In this document: piece by piece, positions 39,538-44,389 of the stretch | Layout of the letters: every line of letters begins with the position of its first letter | Position numbering within the stretch: position 1 is the stretch's first letter | NCBI RefSeq assembly: GCF_003999195.1 | Contig: NZ_RJVR01000270.1 | Location: 1-44,389, forward strand | DNA from: Streptomyces soli | Lineage (GTDB): Bacteria; Actinomycetota; Actinomycetes; Streptomycetales; Streptomycetaceae | Length of the DNA stretch: 44,389 nucleotides | Reading direction: 5' to 3' | The notes under the pieces: generated by a model | The model's database searches: none | What the model saw: the letters and a program-made list of their open reading frames with translations, nothing else | Told to the model about the DNA's origin: nothing | Made by a program: the position numbers and the translations under genes

Positions 39538-41358
39538 ATGGCCGGGAACGGATCCGCCATCAATCGTCGGCGCTTTCTGCTCGCGTCCGGTGCCGCCATG
39601 GCCGGATCGGGGGCGGCGTGGGGGCTGGTCCCCGGGCAGCGCCAGGGCGGCGTTGCGCTGCCCGGCCCGAGCTCGGGGCCCACCCCGAGCGCGACGCCGG
39701 CCGTACCGCGGGCCGAGCCCTACGGGGCCACGACCCTGCAGACCGCGGCCCGGCTCGGGGGTGGGGGCAGCGGCGGGAGCGGATACCGGCGGTTGGTGTC
39801 GGGGGCCGGGTGGCCGATGGTCGTACGGGGTGAGATCGCGGCGCCCCGTTCCGGGCGGGAGGACCGGCGAAGCGCGCTGGCGTGCTTCGTCCAGTTCACC
39901 GACCTCCACCTGGCCGACGTACAGAGTCCGCTGCGTACGGAATTCATGCGGGCGCCGTCCGGAGGCGGATGGCGGACGCAGGAGGCGCTCACCGTCGCGG
40001 GGGCGGTGTCACTGGTGGAGCAGGTGAACGCGCTCGGCGGGGGCCCGCACACGGGGAAGCGGCCGGCGTTCGTGATGACGACGGGCGACAACACGGACAA
40101 CAACTCCGCCATCGAGCTGGAGTGGTTCCTGACCGCCATGAGCGGCGGCCTGATCACCCCCAACACCGGTGACCCCGCCGCGTACGAGGGCGTGCAGAAT
40201 TCCGGCCTGCCGCTTTTCTGGCATCCGGACGACGCCTTGCTCGACCTCGACAAGCGGCGCGGACTGCCACGGATACCGGGCTATCTCGAGGCGGCGATCC
40301 GCCCGCTCACCAGCCCCGGCCTGAACATCCCGTGGTACTCCACGCCCGGCAACCACGACGAGCTGCCCGGTGGCTGCCTGGCCCCAGCGGACCCCGAGCT
40401 CAGCGCCATCATCACCGGCTCCCGCAAGCTGATCTCGGTCCCGGAATCCGAGCTGGCGGCGTTCGCGAACGCGATACACACCGGCGACGACCCCAAGAGC
40501 GAGGCGCTCAAGGCCATCCTGAGCAGGCACGCCGCCCAGGCGCGGACCGTGACGGCCGACGAGCGCCGCAGACTGATCACCCCGCACGACCAGATCACCG
40601 CGCACCTCGACCCGAAGTACACCGGCGCCGGACCGGTCGGCCACGGGTACACCGAGGACAGCCTGGACGGCGACCGGATGTACTACACGTTCAAGGTGGC
40701 CGAGAACGTCCTCGGCATCAGCATCGACACCACCTATCGCAGCGGCCACTACGAGGGCTCGCTCGGCTCCGACCAACTCGGCTGGCTGGAGCGGACGCTG
40801 GCCGCCCACAGCTCCCGCTCATACGACGCGGACGGCCGGGAGGCGCGCAACCAGGGCGCAGACGACGCCCACATCCTGGTCTTCAGCCACCACAACAGCC
40901 CCACCATGACCCGGCGTCCCGACGCCGCCAGGTCCGACGAACCGCGGCATGACGGCCAGGAGCTGATCGCCCTGCTGAGCCGGTTCCCCAACGTCGTGGC
41001 GTGGATCAACGGCCACAGTCACATCAACCGCATCACCCCGCATGCCCACCCGACGGCGGCCCGCTCCTTCTGGGAGGTCAACACCGCCTCCCACGTGGAC
41101 TATCCGCACCATGCGCGGGTGATTGAGCTGGTCGACAACCACGACGGGACACTCTCGCTGCTCACCACGCTCATTGAGTCCGCCGCCCCGCACCGTACGA
41201 ACTTCGACGACCTGTCGGCGACCGGCCTCGCCTCCCTCTACCGGGAGCTGGCGTACAACTCCCCCGGCCTCGCCTCCGCGATGACGGACGGTGTCAACGC
41301 CGGCTGGGCGGGTGGCGCGTCGGACCGCAACGCCGAACTCCTCGTCCAGGCCGTGTGA
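39538..41358 (+). CDS. Tat-exported metallophosphoesterase (TIGR03767-like)
   Basis: 606 residues with a twin-arginine signal (NRRRFLLASGAAMAGSGA, residues 9-26), then a calcineurin-type phosphoesterase. The metal-binding motifs are in order: FTDLHLAD, TTGDNTDNN, STPGNHDE, FSHHNSP and WINGHSHIN. The long spacing between GNHDE and SHHN is filled by a helical insert (about 285-375). These enzymes hydrolyse phosphodiesters or phosphomonoesters; the substrate is unknown. The ATG at 39538 is supported by GGAGGGGCC just upstream, and an upstream in-frame ATG at 39448 lacks a site and precedes the Tat signal by 30 residues. It is divergent from hpnC and not evidently linked to it. Confidence 0.88.
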   Translation: MAGNGSAINRRRFLLASGAAMAGSGAAWGLVPGQRQGGVALPGPSSGPTPSATPAVPRAEPYGATTLQTAARLGGGGSGGSGYRRLVSGAGWPMVVRGEIAAPRSGREDRRSALACFVQFTDLHLADVQSPLRTEFMRAPSGGGWRTQEALTVAGAVSLVEQVNALGGGPHTGKRPAFVMTTGDNTDNNSAIELEWFLTAMSGGLITPNTGDPAAYEGVQNSGLPLFWHPDDALLDLDKRRGLPRIPGYLEAAIRPLTSPGLNIPWYSTPGNHDELPGGCLAPADPELSAIITGSRKLISVPESELAAFANAIHTGDDPKSEALKAILSRHAAQARTVTADERRRLITPHDQITAHLDPKYTGAGPVGHGYTEDSLDGDRMYYTFKVAENVLGISIDTTYRSGHYEGSLGSDQLGWLERTLAAHSSRSYDADGREARNQGADDAHILVFSHHNSPTMTRRPDAARSDEPRHDGQELIALLSRFPNVVAWINGHSHINRITPHAHPTAARSFWEVNTASHVDYPHHARVIELVDNHDGTLSLLTTLIESAAPHRTNFDDLSATGLASLYRELAYNSPGLASAMTDGVNAGWAGGASDRNAELLVQAV

Positions 41359-41470
41359 TCCGCACTCGCGATACCCAGGCCTGGGGACCGGCATTTTCCA
41401 CGCGCACTGTGTCTGCCGTACTCCGGCTACGTTTCGACTTGCGACGGTACGGGCCGCTCCACCCCAGGCT

Positions 41471-41899
41471 CGAAGTCGCTGAAGAAAACCCGCTGGGCGC
41501 TGTGGAAGCGACTTGAGGACCTCACCGCCGGCCAGCAGGCCCAACTCGCGTTCATCGCCAAGGCGCACCCGACCCTGCACCGCGCCTACCTGCTCAAGGA
41601 GGCCCTGCGGGTCGCGCTCAAACAGGGCGAGAACATCGTCGAAGCCCTGCGGGACTGGGTGTTGTGGGCATGGCGCTGCCGCCTGGAACCCTTCGTGAAG
41701 CTCCAGCACGCCATCGTCAGGCACTGGGACGCCATCGTCGCAGCCGCCGAGCAACGGACTCGTCGAGAGCATGAACACCAAGATCCGTCTGATCACCCGC
41801 ATGGCGTTCGGTTTCCAGGAACCCACCGCCCTCATCGCCCTGGCCATGCTCAGCCTCGGCGGACACCGCCCCCACCTACCAGGCCGTCGCGCCGCATGA
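41471..41899 (+). pseudogene. ISL3 family transposase, C-terminal remnant
   Basis: The plus strand encodes SLKKTRWALWKRLEDLTAGQ, then QLAFIAKAHPTLHRAYLLKE and EALRDWVLWAWRCRLEPFVK, then KLQHAIVRHWDAIVAAAE. After a frame change near 41750 it reads SNGLVESMNTKIRLITRMAF and ends ALIALAMLSLGGHRPH...RRAA with TGA at 41897-41899. This is the DDE C-terminal half of an ISL3 transposase (typical order: helical insert, then the SNG(R/L)xE glutamate block and NTKIR). The N-terminal DNA-binding and first catalytic parts are missing, and a few codons between AAAE and SNG are lost. No terminal inverted repeats were recognised in the flanks. The 112 bases before it (41359-41470) hold nothing else. Confidence 0.8.
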
Positions 41900-41932
41900 C
41901 CCCACCCACGGAAGCAACCGAAGAGCCACAAT

Positions 41933-41944
41933 TCAGTCGACTGA
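41933..41944. promoter_or_regulatory. Palindrome upstream of the roadblock operon
   Basis: TCAGTCGACTGA is a perfect 12-base palindrome about 100 bases before the first roadblock start. The remaining 41900-42046 stretch has no gene and includes a less GC-rich patch (GCATATGCC) that could be part of a promoter. Confidence 0.3.
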
Positions 41945-42046
41945 GCACAAGCAGCCAGGAATCATGGCTAGTTGCGCGATCGCATATGCCTTGGGTATTG
42001 TCCGCGGCGGTTTCATGTAGGAATTGTGAAGGGGAAGGGGTGGCGC

Positions 42047-42430
42047 GTGCCCGGCATCGACGAATGCCTTTCCGAGGCGTTGGCCATTCCCGGCGTGCTC
42101 GGGGCGAGCCTGGTCGACTGGAGCAGCGGCCTCGTCCTCGGGGCGGTCGGGCAGGAACCGGCGCACGGCCACGAGGCCGCCGCCGCGGACGCCACGGAAG
42201 CGGCCCGGGCGGTCGTGGAGGGCGCTACCTTCACCGCGAAGGAGTCCGGGCGGATCCCGGTGGAGGACATCATCATCACCACGCCGGGGAGCTACCACCT
42301 GATCCGCTTCCTGGCCACGTCCTTCGACAGCGATGTCTTCCTGCACATCTGGCTGGACCGGGCGATCGCCAACCTGGCCGTCGCCCGGCTCGGCCTGCAG
42401 TCCATCGCCGACCGAATGATGCTCGTATGA
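42047..42430 (+). CDS. Roadblock/LC7 domain protein A
   Basis: A 127-residue roadblock/LC7 protein of the same subtype as protein C encoded 1.5 kb downstream: IPGVLGASLVDWSSGLVLG here against IEGVLGVALVDYGSGMALG there. Shared segments are VEDIIITTPGSYHLIRFLAT and DRAIANLAVARLGLQ. Such dimers usually bind Ras-like GTPases or build scaffold assemblies in bacteria. The GTG at 42047 is used because AAGGGGAAGGGG lies just upstream; longer starts (from 41972) read through that site. The stop overlaps the next gene by ATGA. It is the first gene of a four-gene operon and lies close to an ISL3 relic. Confidence 0.88.
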   Translation: MPGIDECLSEALAIPGVLGASLVDWSSGLVLGAVGQEPAHGHEAAAADATEAARAVVEGATFTAKESGRIPVEDIIITTPGSYHLIRFLATSFDSDVFLHIWLDRAIANLAVARLGLQSIADRMMLV

Positions 42431-43326
42431 ACAGCACCGAGGCCGTCCTGCCCTCACTCGCCGTACGGTCCCTGCCACGCCGTACGCAGGCCCACGGTGC
42501 CCCGCCGCCAGGCACCGGCCGCTCCCGCGGGCTCGGGGCGTACGCCTTCACCGCCGCGCTCGCCCAGCTCGCGGAGGCGGGGGCCAGCGGGGCCCTGTAC
42601 GGGTCGGCGGGCGCGGTCTATCTGCGCGACGGGGCGGTCGTGCACGCCGAGAGCCCGTGCGCCCCTGACCTGGGGGTACGACTCATGGCCTGCGGCCGGC
42701 TCTCGCCGGACCAGTGGCGCGAGGCAATCACCACCGCGGGCGCCGAGCACGGGGTCGGCCCGCACCTGGTCGACAGCGGCCGCCTGGCCCGTGGCGAACT
42801 GGAGCTGTGCCACCTGCTCGCGCTCTTCGACGCCGCCTACTTCAGCCTGCTGCCCGACTCGGAGCCCGAGGGGTTTCAGCCGGGCGTCACCTCCCGGCTC
42901 GGCCCCATCTCCCCGCCGGTCCCGGCGGGGCGCGTGGCCCGGGAGGCACAGCGCCGCCGGGCCCAGCTGGAACGTGCCTGGCCGTGGGACGACACCGATG
43001 CCGGGCCCGTCGTCCCCCGCCCGGGGGACGAGTTCCGCGGTGACCGAGTCCGAGGCCCCACCCCGGGTCAACTGGCGGTGCTCGCGGCGGCCGACTGCAG
43101 CCGCACGCCGGTCCAGATCGCGTGGCACCTGGGTCGCTCCGCCTTCGCGACCCTGCTGGACGTACGGCGGCTGGCCGCCGCCGGCCGGATCGCCACCCCG
43201 GCCCGGGCAGAAGCTCCCCCCTCCGTAAGCCCTCCCGTCCCCGGTGGCCCGCACCCAGCGTCGTCCGCAGATCCGTCAGTCACCCTGTTGCTCCGAGTTC
43301 GTGCCGCCCTGGAGGCCCGCCTGTGA
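42427..43326 (+). CDS. PATAN/DUF4388-like protein with C-terminal winged-helix-like region
   Basis: 299 residues. The N-terminal part (about 40-150) has the PATAN-type pattern LAEAGASGALYGSAGAVYLR then DGAVVHAESP, GRLSPDQWREAITTAG and LVDSGRLARGELE, with a leucine-rich helix LCHLLALFDAAYFSLLP, as in DUF4388 scaffold proteins of gliding and signalling operons. A central linker rich in Pro/Arg follows. The C-terminal part (about 215-265, LAVLAAADCSRTPVQIAWHL then FATLLDVRRLAAAGRI) looks like a winged helix and may bind DNA. It overlaps roadblock A (ATGA) and is immediately followed by roadblock B. The family is poorly studied, and a link between GTPase-type scaffolding and transcription is an inference. 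Confidence 0.75.
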   Translation: MNSTEAVLPSLAVRSLPRRTQAHGAPPPGTGRSRGLGAYAFTAALAQLAEAGASGALYGSAGAVYLRDGAVVHAESPCAPDLGVRLMACGRLSPDQWREAITTAGAEHGVGPHLVDSGRLARGELELCHLLALFDAAYFSLLPDSEPEGFQPGVTSRLGPISPPVPAGRVAREAQRRRAQLERAWPWDDTDAGPVVPRPGDEFRGDRVRGPTPGQLAVLAAADCSRTPVQIAWHLGRSAFATLLDVRRLAAAGRIATPARAEAPPSVSPPVPGGPHPASSADPSVTLLLRVRAALEARL

Positions 43327-43406
43327 GCGTTCTGCCCACCCGCACGGTGCCTGCTGACCGACCGTGGAGGAAGGCTCTGCGGCAACTCGCTGGAAGGAGA
43401 CAGCTT

Positions 43407-43799
43407 GTGGAACTCGAAGCCGATGTGCTGGCGGAACTGCGGAGTCTGCGGGCCAGGGTGCCGCACCTGACGGGCGGGCTCGTCGCCAGCGTCGACGGCC
43501 TGGTCGTCGCGCACGACCTCAGCGGGCCGGAACCGGAGGGAGTCGCCGCGCTCACGGCGGCGGCCCTGGGCGTTGCGGCCCGGATCACCGAGGCCACCGA
43601 ACGGGGCGGCTTCCGGGAACTGCTCGTCCGGGGGGACACCGGATACGTCGCGGCGTACGCCGCGGGCACCGCCATGGCCCTCGCCCTCGTGGCGGGCCCC
43701 GACTCCAACGTGGGCCGGCTGCACCTGGAGGCCCGCCAAACCAGTCGACGGATCGAGGATCTCGTCGAGGTCGCGCTCCAACGGCAGGAGCGCAAATGA
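43407..43799 (+). CDS. Roadblock/LC7 domain protein B (MglB-like subtype)
   Basis: A 130-residue roadblock protein of a different subtype from A and C: VPHLTGGLVASVDGLVVAHD, then GVAARITEATERGGFRELLV and TGYVAAYAAGTAMALALVAG. It has the SVDGLV opening of the Streptomyces conservon (MglB-like) roadblocks. GTG at 43407 is strongly supported by GGAAGGAGA 6 bases upstream. A GTG at 43323 overlaps the previous stop (GTGA) and would add 28 residues; that alternative is weaker. Normal conservons pair such a protein with a histidine kinase, a DUF742 protein and a GTPase, none of which are visible up to the window end. It forms the third gene of the operon. Confidence 0.82.
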   Translation: MELEADVLAELRSLRARVPHLTGGLVASVDGLVVAHDLSGPEPEGVAALTAAALGVAARITEATERGGFRELLVRGDTGYVAAYAAGTAMALALVAGPDSNVGRLHLEARQTSRRIEDLVEVALQRQERK

Positions 43800-43915
43800 C
43801 CGTACGACCACCTTCATCAGCCGACAAGTCGTCGGGCACCGGACGCGGCCACGCCGCCACGGGTGCCGGGCATTCGTCACGTCAGAGAACTCAAAGACAA
43901 GGAAGCGAGACCGTC

Positions 43916-44290
43916 ATGGCCAACACCGAGACCGCGCTGAAGGAAATAATGACGTCGATCGAGGGCGTCCTGGGCGTCGCTCTCGTGGACTACGGCAGCG
44001 GCATGGCCCTGGGCACCCTTGGCGGTTCCAAGGACCTCGACCTGACCGTCGCGGCCGCCGGCAACACCGACGTCGTCCGCGCCAAGATGCGCACGATGGA
44101 GATGCTCAACCTCAAGGAGAGCATCGAGGACATCCTCATCTCGCTCGGCACCCAATACCACATGATCCGGCTGCTGGCCGGGCGCTCGGGCGGCGGCCTG
44201 TTCCTGTACGTCGTACTGGACAAGGGCCGCGCGAACCTGGCGATGGCCCGCCACCAGCTCAAGCGCGTCGAGGCCGACCTGGAGGTCTGA
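43916..44290 (+). CDS. Roadblock/LC7 domain protein C
   Basis: 124 residues, a complete roadblock domain: MTSIEGVLGVALVDYGSGMA, then DVVRAKMRTMEMLNLKESIE and ISLGTQYHMIRLLAGRSGGG, ending DKGRANLAMARHQLKRVEAD. It is paralogous to protein A in this operon, differing mainly in the middle helices. The start MANTETALKEIM has GGAAGCGAGA 5-14 bases upstream. The 116-base gap to protein B is the only sizeable gap in the operon. No gene is seen in 44291-44389. The two related (A, C) and one distinct (B) roadblock proteins could form hetero-assemblies. No function is assigned. Confidence 0.88.
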   Translation: MANTETALKEIMTSIEGVLGVALVDYGSGMALGTLGGSKDLDLTVAAAGNTDVVRAKMRTMEMLNLKESIEDILISLGTQYHMIRLLAGRSGGGLFLYVVLDKGRANLAMARHQLKRVEADLEV

Positions 44291-44389
44291 CCCGCCTAAT
44301 GGGAGCTGCCGGGTCGGTCAGACTCGGTGCCGTAGCCGCCAGCAGGTGAGCACTCACGCCGCCGGAAGCGTTCGACTTCTGGGGTCAGA

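Noticed and set aside
1..44389. A complete mobile element or prophage explaining the many relics
   Set aside because: Only one transposase remnant was found; no integrase, phage gene or pair of terminal repeats is visible.

Overview
The window is high-GC DNA with long coding frames on the opposite strand of almost every gene, frequent GTG starts and many start/stop overlaps of the ATGA or GTGA type. The gene content (XRE-DUF397 pairs, ATP-binding anti-sigma-like proteins, roadblock/PATAN operons, DUF5302, LCP proteins, a hopanoid cluster with its own dxs and ispG) points to Streptomyces or a close relative. No rRNA, tRNA, CRISPR array or intact transposon was seen.

Positions 1-7.3 kb (mostly minus strand) hold a partial DUF2264 gene with LacI-type palindromes upstream, a GNAT acetyltransferase, an ArsR-type regulator with a frameshifted AHSA1-like partner, a DHA2-type MFS exporter with a TetR-like operator but no adjacent TetR gene, and a permease/TIGR03943 pair. 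From 7.3 to 11.1 kb come a frameshifted DoxX relic, a 16-cysteine copper-storage-like protein, a macrodomain protein, a double-Nudix protein, an ammonium-transporter remnant, a pirin and a very short Fis-type regulator. From 11.1 to 13.5 kb lies a hydroxyquinol branch: hydroxyquinol 1,2-dioxygenase and maleylacetate reductase are intact, but the FAD hydroxylase that should lead the operon is reduced to its C-terminal domain.

Positions 13.5-25.1 kb hold an LCP cell-wall ligase, small proteins, an acetamidase/formamidase, a two-domain secreted protein, a PfkB kinase, an XRE/DUF397 module divergent from an anti-sigma-like ATPase across a perfect palindrome, an SGNH hydrolase, a GH36 alpha-galactosidase and a tyrosine phosphatase.

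Positions 25.15-39.1 kb are a complete hopanoid cluster on the minus strand: hpnC, hpnD and hpnE (squalene from FPP), a polyprenyl synthetase (FPP supply), shc (hopene), hpnG, hpnH and hpnO (adenosylhopane to aminobacteriohopanetriol), plus ispG and dxs for precursor supply. At its end sit an XRE-cupin regulator and a 45-residue membrane protein (DUF6126). A Tat-exported metallophosphoesterase diverges from the cluster head.

Positions 41.4-44.3 kb hold an ISL3 transposase remnant and a four-gene operon of three roadblock/LC7 proteins and one PATAN-like protein, with no GTPase gene in view. A recurring theme is gene decay: seven or eight loci survive as fragments or frameshifts beside intact operons. 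Three of the frameshifts can each be repaired by adding one G/C base, so assembly error must be excluded before biology is inferred.
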